A DNA stretch of 38,559 nucleotides, from contig BFEA01000183.1 in the NCBI GenBank assembly GCA_003427395.1, forward strand, positions 346,938 through 385,496. Direction: 5' to 3'. The notes under the pieces are model-generated. The model did no database searches, was not told the DNA's origin, and saw only the letters and a list, made by a program, of their open reading frames with translations. The stretch is from Chara braunii. Lineage: Eukaryota > Streptophyta > Charophyceae > Charales > Characeae. Each line of letters opens with the position of its first letter. The first letter of the stretch is position 1. Both the position numbers and the translations under genes were made by a program. Below, piece after piece: positions 20,193-29,746 of this stretch.

Positions 20193-22836
20193 ATGAGCGA
20201 CGGGGAGGACACTAGAGAGGATGACCGGATATTGCGATCTGCAAGGCTCCCAATTGCCCATTTGGCATTAGGTCCAGAGGGTGACAAATATTTGTTCCGC
20301 CAGCGTAGGGAGAGACAACAACAGCAGAGGAGAGCCTGGGCCGAAGAGGCAGGCAAGGCATTCGTAAGTGAAGCCGCAGCTTCAACAGCCATGGCCACTT
20401 CTGCGCAGCAGAGTTCCCAGGCTAGTAGTTCCGGATCTGTAGGGTCAACGGTCGCGCAGACCCTGAGTCAGTCCACTGGCGTAATGGCAAGCCAACCAAT
20501 AGTGTTGACTTCCGATAAGATCGCCATACAACAAGCAGCATTGCAGGAGGCACAACTACAAAAGGCTTTAGGAGAGATAAAAGCGGAGAAGGAAAGGATG
20601 ATTAGAAGAAAAGTCAGGATGCAACGGAGACAAGCGGATGTTAGTGAGTTAGAGGAGATGGACCTGACACACATGAGTGATGATGTGAGGACCATACGGT
20701 CTGTCCTGCTAAATGTAGTTGAAATGCAGGATCACCAGACGACTCTCCTTCAGGATATTCAGCAGAGTATGGCCTTACTGGTTGGACACGCGCAGGCAAC
20801 ACCATTGATATCTGGGCCTGGTGCCTGGCCCGTTGTACAACCTCCTCCTTTTGTCCCACGGGTGACTGGGGTATCCCCATACACAACTCCAGCATCGTCC
20901 AGACCGTTTCCCTGGGTATGCCGCTTTCAGGAGGGCTCTCAGCAGGTCCTAGTTTGCAGGTTCCTATACAGACAGTGTTTACCCAATCTCCGTTGCAGAT
21001 TGCGGTTACCGCGCAACCTGTTGTCTCGCAGCCTGTACAGCCGGAGGGTACACAACCCCAGCAGCTAGCACAGCAGCCTGTGTCATAGAGTCCACAACCC
21101 GGAGTGATGCAGGGGACCGGGACAAACTCAGTGGGTACCAAAGACGGCCATCGCCGCTGCTAAAGCCTTCACAGGAGATAAGAGAGGCGAAGACCTCGAC
21201 ACATGGTTGAGGGCAGTGTCGGTCTATGTCAAGTGTAAACTTACCTTGCCGCATGAGGAAGTGCTTGTGGCTGCATCCTACTTAGAGGGTAGTGCAACCC
21301 GATGGTTGAGCGGTTTAGTGCAACTGCAGGGATACGGTCATGACTTCCGCGCTTGGGCAGCCCACCAAAAACTGGAGGACTTCCTTAAGATGGTGGAGGA
21401 AGAGGTGGCATGATCCTTAGGAGGCTCAAAAAGCCACTGATGCGATCCTGACACTGCACACGAGGCAGTTTAAGTCAGTTAGGGAGGCCATTGACGTTGT
21501 AGAGCGTCTGATCTGTGTCCCCGGGGTGCGCTATGACCCCCAGGTTCTACTCACCTCCTACCTGAAATGCTTTCCTATGCCTCTCAGGAATCAGTTGGCA
21601 GGTGAGGCCANNNNNNNNNNNNNNNNNNNNNNNNNNNNNNNNNNNNNNNNNNNNNNNNNNNNNNNNNNNNNNNNNNNNNNNNNNNNNNNNNNNNNNNNNN
21701 NNNNNNNNNNNNNNNNNNNNNNNNNNNNNNNNNNNNNNNNNNNNNNNNNNNNNNNNNNNNNNNNNNNNNNNNNNNNNNNNNNNNNNNNNNNNNNNNNNNN
21801 NNNNNNNNNNNNNNNNNNNNNNNNNNNNNNNNNNNNNNNNNNNNNNNNNNNNNNNNNNNNNNNNNNNNNNNNNNNNNNNNNNNNNNNNNNNNNNNNNNNN
21901 NNNNNNNNNNNNNNNNNNNNNNNNNNNNNNNNNNNNNNNNNNNNNNNNNNNNNNNNNNNNNNNNNNNNNNNNNNNNNNNNNNNNNNNNNNNNNNNNNNNN
22001 NNNNNNNNNNNNNNNNNNNNNNNNNNNNNNNNNNNNNNNNNNNNNNNNNNNNNNNNNNNNNNNNNNNNNNNNNNNNNNNNNNNNNNNNNNNNNNNNNNNN
22101 NNNNNNNNNNNNNNNNNNNNNNNNNNNNNNNNNNNNNNNNNNNNNNNNNNNNNNNNNNNNNNNNNNNNNNNNNNNNNNNNNNNNNNNNNNNNNNNNNNNN
22201 NNNNNNNNNNNNNNNNNNNNNNNNNNNNNNNNNNNNNNNNNNNNNNNNNNNNNNNNNNNNNNNNNNNNNNNNNNNNNNNNNNNNNNNNNNNNNNNNNNNN
22301 NNNNNNNNNNNNNNNNNNNNNNNNNNNNNNNNNNNNNNNNNNNNNNNNNNNNNNNNNNNNNNNNNNNNNNNNNNNNNNNNNNNNNNNNNNNNNNNNNNNN
22401 NNNNNNNNNNNNNNNNNNNNNNNNNNNNNNNNNNNGCAAGAAGGCCCTAGACCTTGAAGCGAAGATAGGGCATGGACATAATCCCACAACGGATGGTAGG
22501 AAGAAGACACTGCCTCCCAACTGGAAGGCGAAGGGCCGCATTATGTTTGTCGATAACGATGGTTCAACCATCGAGTTAGACGACAACTTTCAGGAGGGAC
22601 TAGGTTCAAAGGCTGGCAGTGTGGAAACTTCAGGGGGTGGAGTAGTCGCTGTCGTAGCTCAGAAAGGTAAGGCGACCGATAGACACCGTGGAGGTTCCCG
22701 GTCTAGGAGTCGAGTTGACCCCAATGCTCCTCCATGGGAGAAAGCGGGTCTCACTAAGGACGTGTGGAGAGATCGAAATACACGGCAAGCTTGTATCCGT
22801 TGTTGCCAATATGGCCATAATCAATTCAAGTGCTGA
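20193..22836 (+). pseudogene. Element D: gag with zinc knuckle, interrupted by an assembly gap
   Basis: The ATG at 20193 opens a 291-codon frame with an Arg/Gln-rich N-terminus, a Ser/Gln linker, a charged helix (GEIKAEKERMIRRKVRMQRR) and a Pro-rich part. It then shifts frame near 20915. The capsid-like domain is at 21180-21413 (EDLDTWLRAVSVYVKCKLTL, then VAASYLEGSATRWLSGLV). A TAG at 21418-21420 stands where B has CAG. After the 825-N gap the frame continues with KKALDLEAK, RIMFVDNDGS and a basic Arg/Ser stretch. The knuckle CIRCCQYGHNQFKC (C-x2-C-x4-H-x4-C) follows and is cut by TGA at 22834-22836. Gag packages element RNA. This copy cannot make a full protein. Confidence 0.85.
21611..22435. 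other. Assembly gap (825 N)
   Basis: Undetermined bases inside the D gag. Open frames that appear to cross the gap are artefacts of the N run. Element B needs only about 33 bp between the same flanking residues. Confidence 0.98.
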
Positions 22837-22964
22837 AACAAGAAGGTGATCGAGAAGATCCCGCCTACGATGGGGCAGGTGTTGGGATCCTTCGCTCCCG
22901 TTGGTAGCAATATAGCTAGCACTTTTGGCACTGCTCCGGTAAACACGTCGGGCCAGTAGGAATA

Positions 22965-23510
22965 GTGGTTGTTCCTTCTAGGGTCGGGGTGGTGGAAACA
23001 CCCTCACCATCTCGAGAGATGGCCCAAGCTATTGACTCGATAGTCGTCCCGCAAACACGTTCAGACCAATCGGGCCCCTGTTCGATGAATGTGTTTGAGT
23101 CCTTAGAGGAGCTAGAGGAGGAGTGGTCTAGATCAGACCCACTAGCTTCTTGGACGACATTGGTCAAAGCCTCGAAGGGTGAGATGTTCGTCGGCGAGGT
23201 GGTCATTGGCGGCCACAAGGCCGGGGCCTATTATGACACTTGCTCGACTAGGAACTTTATCAGTCGTGCGTGTGTTGAGAGGCTGCGTTTACAGGGGCGA
23301 GTGCAGCGCCTGAGTCGACCTGTGGAGTCGACCTGTGCCAACAAACAACGCATGATAGTCAACCTCCAGAATGTCGAGTGTTGTTTTCCGTACGCGGGAG
23401 GGGAATTGAGACATCGCGTCTCGTTCCTAGTGAGTGACGAACTCCCCATGGATATGTTGATAGGTATGTACTACCTCTCTGTGGCACAACCCCAGTTTGA
23501 CTGGGATTGA
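22965..23510 (+). pseudogene. Element D: aspartic protease
   Basis: This is a retropepsin-like domain downstream of the zinc knuckle. The motif GAYYDTCSTRNFIS (residues 88-100) places Asp91-Thr92 before Cys93, where the catalytic D-T/S-G triad normally has Gly. The later hydrophobic motif is LPMDMLIGMYYLS (about 166-177). Retropepsins cleave Gag-Pol and work as dimers, and the Gly of the triad is nearly invariant, so activity is doubtful. The frame is open from 22965 to a TGA at 23508-23510, where the protein should run on towards RT. Confidence 0.8.
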
Positions 23511-23580
23511 AAAGTGGTCAAACACACTTTGCCAGGTGGAGGGACCGCCAGATTGCGTAAGTTCAAAGCTAGTAGTCTGA

Positions 23581-25293
23581 TTGAGTCCCACGGATGCATG
23601 TGTGCGGCCGCGTTCTATAATTATTATAAGCAAAATCAGGAGGAGGGTTATGTATCTAGTTTATGTCTTTGCTGCAGGCGAGCCAGTGAAAATGCCGCCA
23701 GAGATAGAGGGAGTAGTTGCTAAAAAGCCGACAGGGGTTGTTGAGAGGGAGGTCGTCCACGCAATAGGGATTATCCCAGGGTCTAGCATCCCGAAGGGAG
23801 TAGTTGCTAAGTACCCTGATCTATTTGAAGAGCCGACAGGGGTTGTTGAGAGGGAGGTCGTCCACGCGATAAAGATTATCCCAGGGTCTAGCATCCTGAA
23901 GGGTAGGATCTATCGGATGACTCCAGGCGAGCTCAATGAGCTTCGCCAGCAACTCAAGGAACTCGTAGAGAAGGGTTGGATCCGGCCGAGTGTTTCCCCT
24001 TACGGGTCTCTAGTACTATTCGTACCTAAGAAGAAGGAGGGAACGCTTAGAATGTGCATTGACTGTAGGGGCCTCAATGCCATCACTATGAAAAACAGAG
24101 AGCCCCTACCGCGCATCGACGATTTGCTAGATAGAGTGCAAGGGTGTTCGTACTTCAGTAAGATAGATCTGAAGTTCGGGTACCATTAAACTGCAATTCG
24201 GCTCGAGGATCAACTCAAAACCGCCTTTCACACCAGGTACGGTCTGTACGAGTTTGTGGTGATGCCTTTCGGTCTTTGCAATGCTCCTGGCACCTTTCAG
24301 CACGCTATGAATCGGATTTGTCATGACTACTTGGATAAGTTTGTCATCGTGCACCTCGATGACATACTTATTTTTAGTAAGACTGTCGAGGAGCATGTTG
24401 CACGCTTGGACAAAGTCCGGAGTCTTCTGCGACAACACAAGTTCAAGATCAACGGTGAGAAGTGCGAGTTCGGCCCCACCCGTGTCTTGTACTTGGGCCA
24501 TAAGATTTCCGCGGAGGGATTGAAGCCCGATGACGAGAAGGTGACCGGCATTCGTGACTGGCCCCGTCCTCAGTCTGTGACTGAGATGAGATCTTTCTTA
24601 GGGATGACCGGCTACTATCACAATTTCGTGAAGAACCATAGCATAGTTGCCAGCCCTTTGACTGATCTGACCCGCCTTGACACCCCATGGGAGTGGACTG
24701 AGAGATGCGAGGCTGCTTTCAGACACCTGAAGCATGCGTTGACGCATTACGAGGTCTTGAAACTTCCTGATCCTGACAATCCATTTATAGTAACTACGGA
24801 CACTAGCCAATATGGCATAGGCGTTGTACTTGCACAACAGGAGGGGAAAAAGTTGAGGCCCGTTGAGTACATGTCCAAAAAAATGTCGTCTCAGAAGTTG
24901 GCTAAGTCCACCTATGAGAAGGAACTCTATGCGGTTTACAAGGCTCTGACCCATTGGAGGCACTACCTCCTTGGGAGGTTCTTCATCCTCATGACTGATC
25001 ATCAGACCCTGAGATGGATGAGAACTCAGCCGGTACTCTCTGACGCTCTCAAGCGTTGGATCAAAGTCATTGAGCAGTATGACTTCGAGCCCCAGTACAT
25101 CAAGGGCGAGTACAACAAGGTTGTTGACGCCTTGTCGCGTAGACCTGATTTCTCAGGTGCGCTGATTACTGAGTTCAATCTTGCGGACAATGTTACTTTG
25201 TCTATGGTGGAAGCCTATCAAGAGGACCCGTTCATGTCTGAAAATCATACGCAGGCTCGAGGCGAAGGACAAAGCGACTTCTGTCGAGTTTGA
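23581..25293 (+). pseudogene. Element D: reverse transcriptase and RNase H
   Basis: RT starts with [20 protein letters not shown], followed by [35 protein letters not shown] and [12 protein letters not shown]. It is then cut by TAA (24187-24189), where sister sequences have Gln. The frame reopens (24256-25293): FGLCNAPGTFQ, the catalytic motif HLDD (Tyr replaced by His, residue 33 of this part), CEFGPTRVLYLGHKIS and MRSFLGMTGYYHNFV. RNase H keeps all four acidic residues: Asp182 in TTDTS, Glu223 in YEKEL, Asp248 in MTDHQTLRW and Asp291 in VVDALSRR. A frameshift near 25235 ends the frame before integrase. This is the best preserved RNase H in the window. Confidence 0.9.
23710..23903 (+). repeat. 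In-frame duplication at the PR-RT junction of element D
   Basis: Copy 1 (23710-23796) and copy 2 (23797-23903) share CCGACAGGGGTTGTTGAGAG, GTCGTCCACGC and ATTATCCCAGGGTCTAGCAT. Equivalent points are 105 bp apart (35 codons). Copy 2 has about 18-21 extra bases encoding YPDLFEE, a motif typical of the start of Ty3/gypsy RT, so copy 1 is a duplicate that lost it. Confidence 0.85.
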
Positions 25294-25617
25294 GTTGATT
25301 AACGGACTGCTGTTCCTTGAGAAGGCAGGGAATAAACGCTTTTGTGTCCCGAATAGAGAGTCTTTGCATAGTTTATTTCTAGGAGAGTGTCATGATGCCA
25401 CCGGACATTTTGGGTTTAAGAAGACTGCAGCCAATTTGTTGCAGCGGTTCTGGTGGCCCACAATGATGAGAGACGCCAAGCTGTACCTGGAGACTTGTCA
25501 GGTCTGTCAAAGAGACAAACCCCGTACACAAGCCCCTATTGGGCTTCTTAAGCCCCTTCCGATTCCGGAAAGGCCTGGTGAGAGTTTGTCCATGGACTTC
25601 ATGGATACACTGGTCAC
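25181..25617 (+). pseudogene. Element D: integrase N-terminal zinc domain, truncated
   Basis: This continues in a second frame after the frameshift. The H2C2 zinc-binding domain is visible as ECHDATGHFGFKKT then ETCQVCQRDK. GLLKPLPIPERPGESLSMDFM then reaches the first catalytic Asp of the DDE core. Recognisable homology stops at DTLVTNHS, near 25617. The following bases do not encode the VDRFSK part, so the element is broken there. The remaining IN core, chromodomain and 3' LTR are absent. Confidence 0.82.
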
Positions 25618-25772
25618 CAACCACTCGAGAAGAAACCAATGGGGAACATGGTATGGAGCAACGGCCCCCAGTTCACAGTGACACGAGGAAAGCGAACATG
25701 GGATAGTCATCCATGGTAATATGTCAGTACAGCAGGTGAGTTTTGCTCCACCTCCTCACCACTAGTTGTTAA

Positions 25773-26142
25773 TGGAAGGCCAAAAATTCGGTGTTTTTTG
25801 CCGCATTGCTACAAGCAATGTTGTCGAAACGTTTGCGAACAAACTATGCAGGGTCATAATAATACGAACATCAAAAAACCAAACAGGCAAAAAAAAAAAA
25901 AAAAAAAAAAACTCGAGCACTATAAAACCCTATTCGGAGTAGCTTTCGGAGTTCGCCGAATCTTTCTTCGAGTTCGCCGTTTTTGCTAAGTTTTTCGTTA
26001 CTGGTCCAAATACAGCGAAATTGAATACAGATATACCCTAAAGTACATACATATCAGGCAAAAAGAAAAACCAAGAAAAAAGTAAAAATTCAGGGAAATA
26101 TGGCAGTTTTGGTGAAAAATTCGTCGAATTTTGGGCCTTCCA
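25773..26142. mobile_element. MITE-like element with terminal inverted repeats and TTAA flanks
   Basis: Ends are inverted copies. TGGAAGGCCAAAAATTCGGTG at the left matches, in reverse complement, TGGAAGGCCCAAAATTCGACG at the right, and the similarity runs inward for about 35 bp. Both ends abut TTAA (25769-25772 and 26143-26146), a possible 4-bp target duplication of the piggyBac type. A 3-bp TTA/TAA duplication of the Harbinger type cannot be excluded. The 370-bp interior is AT-rich, has a 23-bp A run and no coding potential, which fits a non-autonomous DNA transposon. Confidence 0.6.
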
Positions 26143-26157
26143 TTAACCACTTCTTAG

Positions 26158-26362
26158 GAAGGGGGAATAAAACTGATCACCTCTTAGAATTAGGTCAGAT
26201 TTAAGTGTTGAGGGCTGGTTGGCCATCAACTCTGACAAGGATCCGTAGTGACAGATGTGGGAAGGGGGAATAAAATTGGTCAACTCTTAGAATTAGGTCA
26301 AATTTAAGTGTTCCTTTCCCACGCCTGTCACTACGGATCCCGGTCAGAGCTGATGGCCAACC
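26158..26362. repeat. Compound direct and inverted repeat
   Basis: A 52-bp direct repeat (26158-26209 and 26261-26312, four to six mismatches) beginning GAAGGGGGAATAAAA and ending ATTTAAGTGTT. Interleaved with it is a 47-bp inverted repeat: 26217-26263 pairs with 26316-26362 with about five mismatches. The second direct repeat forms the loop of the inverted pair. No ORF. It adjoins the MITE-like element on its right. Confidence 0.85.
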
Positions 26363-27121
26363 AGAAATTTAAGGACAGCCAGCGAGGTCCTCATAAATTA
26401 TTTAACGTCGCAGTGAGGACGACGTGGTCGCCAGATGAGAGGTCTCCCTCAAAACTCGCAAGCTCCTCACTGTTGTGCCTGGTTTGGCCGCATATCGGTC
26501 ATTGGGGTGGATAGGTTATTTAACACCCATGCTCCTTAAATTGCTAGTCATGCTCGTGTTCCTTACTTTACAAGTAGTGACTCCAGCTGCCGAGTTTCTA
26601 CCCTAACCTAAAATCCCTCATTGCGTCAGTTGGTTTCGGATTGCATGCCGGTCAGTACCAGTCTTACGGCTAGTCAGGTTGTTTCATGAGCACCCGCCGT
26701 TGTACCCGTGCTTCCTACTCGTCAACCCTAAACAGTTGGCAAGTTCCTACTGTACACTGACCTAGAAGACACCACCATCCATCAACAAGGCAATTTGTGG
26801 GCTCAAATTTGACAAGATACCAAGTGCGACCAAGTGACATCAATAAAAATTGACTTGCAGCAGCTGTTACCAAGAGTATGTTGAAGTTCAGGAAAACAAT
26901 CTAAAACAAATGCAAACAAGTTTTATGGGCATAAGCACTTCACTTGGGTCTTCAAGACTGACTGGTCTTCGCAGTCTTGCAGGTATGTCTTCCGCTCCTC
27001 CAACCCTAAAGAGCCTCTTCTACTTCGTCCTACCTCCACTGGTCACCCTGATATCATGCACATCTGTCTGCCTTATGCTTCGCCGACGTTCCTTCCACCA
27101 CCACAGATATAGCGGGCTCCA
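26363..27121. other. Unassigned spacer
   Basis: Nothing recognisable. A 92-codon plus-strand frame at 26850-27128 has no domain. Poly-pyrimidine stretches and a possible splice-like CAG/GTATGT at about 26981 are seen but are too weak to support a gene. Confidence 0.4.
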
Positions 27122-27917
27122 ACTCTGATAGAAGTTCAATGAACCTCACGAAGCCAAGCCAACTCACAACATGCATGATGATTCACATGAGAATTCATTC
27201 CACAACCGAGAGATGACACGTGAATCAATTCCAGATGTGTTTCCACTAAAATTATGATAATATACAATTGGAGAGTTTGTGTACTCAATGGCCTCAATCG
27301 CAATCCGACAACTGCAACTCCATGCAAGTAAGTATCCAACTCCCCCTCGCTCGATGTGTAACTCTCACTCTACCTCTGGTTGTCTGTCTGTTCTCTCTCT
27401 CTCTCGAGTCTTGTTTTGCTCAGCCTCTCCTGAACTCTTGCGCTCTCTCTCCCCCTACTTGGATCTACGTTGAATACAACTCTGATTTAGCCCTTCGAAC
27501 CTCTGCGGCTATAACGGCCTTCTTCCTCCTCCCTAAACCTAGCTATGGTTGACTACTTCCTCGCCAAGGCGCTTGCTTCTCCCCCCAGCGCCACCCTCTG
27601 TCCAAGTCGCGTGATGGCACAAAAAACCAGAAGCGCTTCTGCAACTTTGCGCATGAACAACTTGTTTTCCTCAGCACCGTTGCAGCTATAAATAGTAATA
27701 GTTGACTTGCTCTACCTGCTTCGGACCGATACCGGTTGCCCATGGCCTCTACTGCATGTTTTTGTCTTTCGGAAGTCTTCGGACTCTCTTGGGAAGCTGC
27801 TGCAAAATTGGACTGCTACCTGACTTCCTCTACCAGTGCTGAAGACAATTACCAACTTGCGACTCTTCGGTACCCAACTTCTACCGACCTACGACGATTC
27901 GACCTACGGACCCTAGG
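27122..27917 (-). mobile_element. Element F: truncated LTR of the A/A2 family with a weak PBS
   Basis: 27478-27917 matches the A2 3' LTR at 2360-2790, so on the minus strand this is an A-family LTR lacking its first about 85 bp, which are displaced by element E at 27918. The shared TATA-like block is at about 27684. On the plus strand ACTCTGATAGAA at 27122-27133 resembles the reverse complement of the tRNA-Met primer site (9 or 10 of 12 bases), which would put a degenerate PBS just after the LTR end on the minus strand. No gag is recognisable further left. The LTR identity is well supported. The PBS is tentative. Confidence 0.55.
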
Positions 27918-29052
27918 TGTTGCATACTCGTGAAACACAGTCATAAGTATGGCGCAGATTCGCATAACCGACCAGATAATACAGAGTAAATACGAATACA
28001 GCAGAAGACTTGAGATACATGGACTGACTCTTACCTGACTCGGACTGCAATCGAACACTCTCAATCATTCATCAGGGGTGTGAAAGCCCTGGCCTTGGAC
28101 AGAGACGAAAGGCCAGGGTCTGAGATCATCCACGGACGAATGGAGGGAGGAGAGAGACGAAGGGAGGAGGAAAGGGAAGATGACGTCAACTCAATGTTCC
28201 CAAAGATAGTATCTTGAAATGTCAAAGATTGCGAAAGTCCGAAATGTTGCGAATACAGTTTCCCACAATGTCTCAGATATCGATCTCACAAGGTCAAGTA
28301 CACCTCCAGAGGCAGATGAAATCAGGTCCCACAAGTAGTCCTCAACCTAGAGTCCCAATGTCATCAAGATTCGTAACCATCTTTCATACTTATAATAGTC
28401 CCGTAGGAGAACGTCGTGCTGCTGGGCTGGGCTGATGATTGCGCTGCTCTAGCTGTCACGCTACTTCCTCCTTGCCGCTGCGCGCTGTCTCCCTCGCTGC
28501 TCCTGCCTCTAGTTGAATGGTGCGCTATTCTCACTAGCGCTGGGCGTTGCGCTAATCTGCTGATGCTGGAGCGCTGCGCTGAGTATAACATAAAATAAGA
28601 AGGTCGTAGTAATTCAAGATAAATGTTGATATGTGTTATCATATTATTGACTTATTAGGTTTCGTAAAGTAATTGATNCAAGAATAGGATAGCAAAAAAA
28701 AAACAAGAGTAGATATCCCATGAACAAAGTCATAGCTTCGTCCTCAGTTTGATATGAAGTACAAAAAAGAATTCACTACTAACCTCTTTTGTAGTGCTGG
28801 GCCGGCCTCCTACTTGCTGGTACCTACCGGACTGGACCGTTGATCTGATCAACGGTCCAGATTCGAGCTGGACTTGCCGCCTAAACGCAGCAGCCTCTCA
28901 ATTGCACCATGCTGGACCGGTACCAGCCCCTGTCCGAAACGCCGTGCCTTTGGCCTACCTGGGCCTCATCTGAACCGTCGTCCCCTTAGGCCTACCTTGC
29001 CTACCTGGAACCGGGCCCTAACTGGGGCCCGTGTGGCTTAGAATGCCACACA
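27918..29052 (-). mobile_element. Element E: 3' LTR
   Basis: The minus strand starts TGTGTGGCATTC at 29052, after a polypurine tract, and ends GAGTATGCAACA at 27918. Ends and length match the C LTR. The left border coincides with the loss of A-family LTR homology after CCCTAGG, so E inserted into that LTR. The candidate target-site copy is CTAGG (27913-27917). A GC hairpin lies at 28536-28548. One ambiguous base is at 28678. Confidence 0.78.
28832..28860. repeat. 29-bp near-perfect palindrome in E LTR (U3)
   Basis: Arms CTGGACCGTTGATC and GATCAACGGTCCAG are perfect 14-bp inverted copies around one central base. It lies about 0.2 kb inside the LTR start, in the region where the C LTR has its own, different palindromes. 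Confidence 0.9.
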
Positions 29053-29064
29053 CTCCCCCCCTTG
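29053..29064 (-). promoter_or_regulatory. Element E polypurine tract
   Basis: Minus strand AAGGGGGGGGAG sits next to the LTR start, equivalent to the tract of element C. Confidence 0.8.
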
Positions 29065-29095
29065 AAGACCGAGCTAACTGCGAGGGCGAAGTTGT

Positions 29096-29746
29096 CTATC
29101 CGATGTCTGTACGGGGGGGGGCAGGTTGGGCAGCTTCCTTGGCAAGTCGTTGTTTTTCGTAATGTGTGAAGATGAGGGGTGTTGTCGCCTTCAGGTCAGC
29201 TCGTGAAATCCAGCGTGTGTCGTTAGGATCGCATTGCTTAAATGTAACATCATTGGCTTGTTGCCATGCTTGCGATGAGTGAGAACGAGGTCGACCTCCC
29301 GGTGACCATCCATCGAAGGAGCGCCGTGTGACCGTCTGCCCGGGAAGTCCGCTGCGGAAGCTGGAGTGTAGACCGCCAACTTTGAAGCGTGAAATACCGG
29401 GTGTACCATCAAATGGGGGGGGAATCTCGATGATGAAAGATGGACCCCTTGCGTCGTCGCCAACTGCTGAAGTGACCTTCCATGGTCCAAACCACTTGAG
29501 GAGCTTGCGCGAGACGTGCTGCTCGAGCGCGAATTCCTCGGAGGTGACCCAAACCAGGTCGCCAGCGCGGATTGGACATGGGATGCGACGCCGGTTCGCT
29601 TGCTGCAGTTGCATACGGACCTGAGCCTTTTGCATATTTGCGCGGGCTTTGGCCAGCAGTTCCGTGTACTTGGGGGGAGCAAGCGGCGTCGATATCGGCA
29701 GCCCGTGGAAGCAAAATGTCAGAGAAGATACGTCCTTTCCGTCCAC
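29096..29746 (-). pseudogene. Element E: integrase C-terminus and chromodomain
   Basis: Minus-strand pieces in two alternating frames. ELLAKARANMQKAQVRMQLQ, RAGDLVWVTSEEFALEQHVS and KWFGPWKV (GPY/F) are in frame with 29746-29096. MVHPVFHASKLAVYTP and DGHREVDLVLTHRK lie in frame 29682-29191. FKQCDPNDTRWISRADL then returns to the first frame. Two compensating frameshifts therefore flank the first half of the chromodomain. The Trp of KWFGPW, lost in C, is intact here. Confidence 0.82.

Noticed and set aside
21526-22836. 436-codon and antisense 308/331-codon frames across the N run
   Set aside because: Their length comes from undetermined bases. Only the flanking residues are real, and they belong to D gag.
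25618-25690. Continuation of D integrase (a reading S-N-G-P-Q-F-T resembles integrase core wording)
   Set aside because: Too short, out of frame and out of place relative to the first catalytic Asp. It could be chance.
25889-25911. Poly(A) run as the tail of a processed retrogene or LINE
   Set aside because: No coding remnant lies upstream, and the run is internal to an element with inverted ends.
26850-27128. 92-codon frame with a possible splice donor at about 26981
   Set aside because: No domain, no supporting exon structure, and composition like the surrounding spacer.
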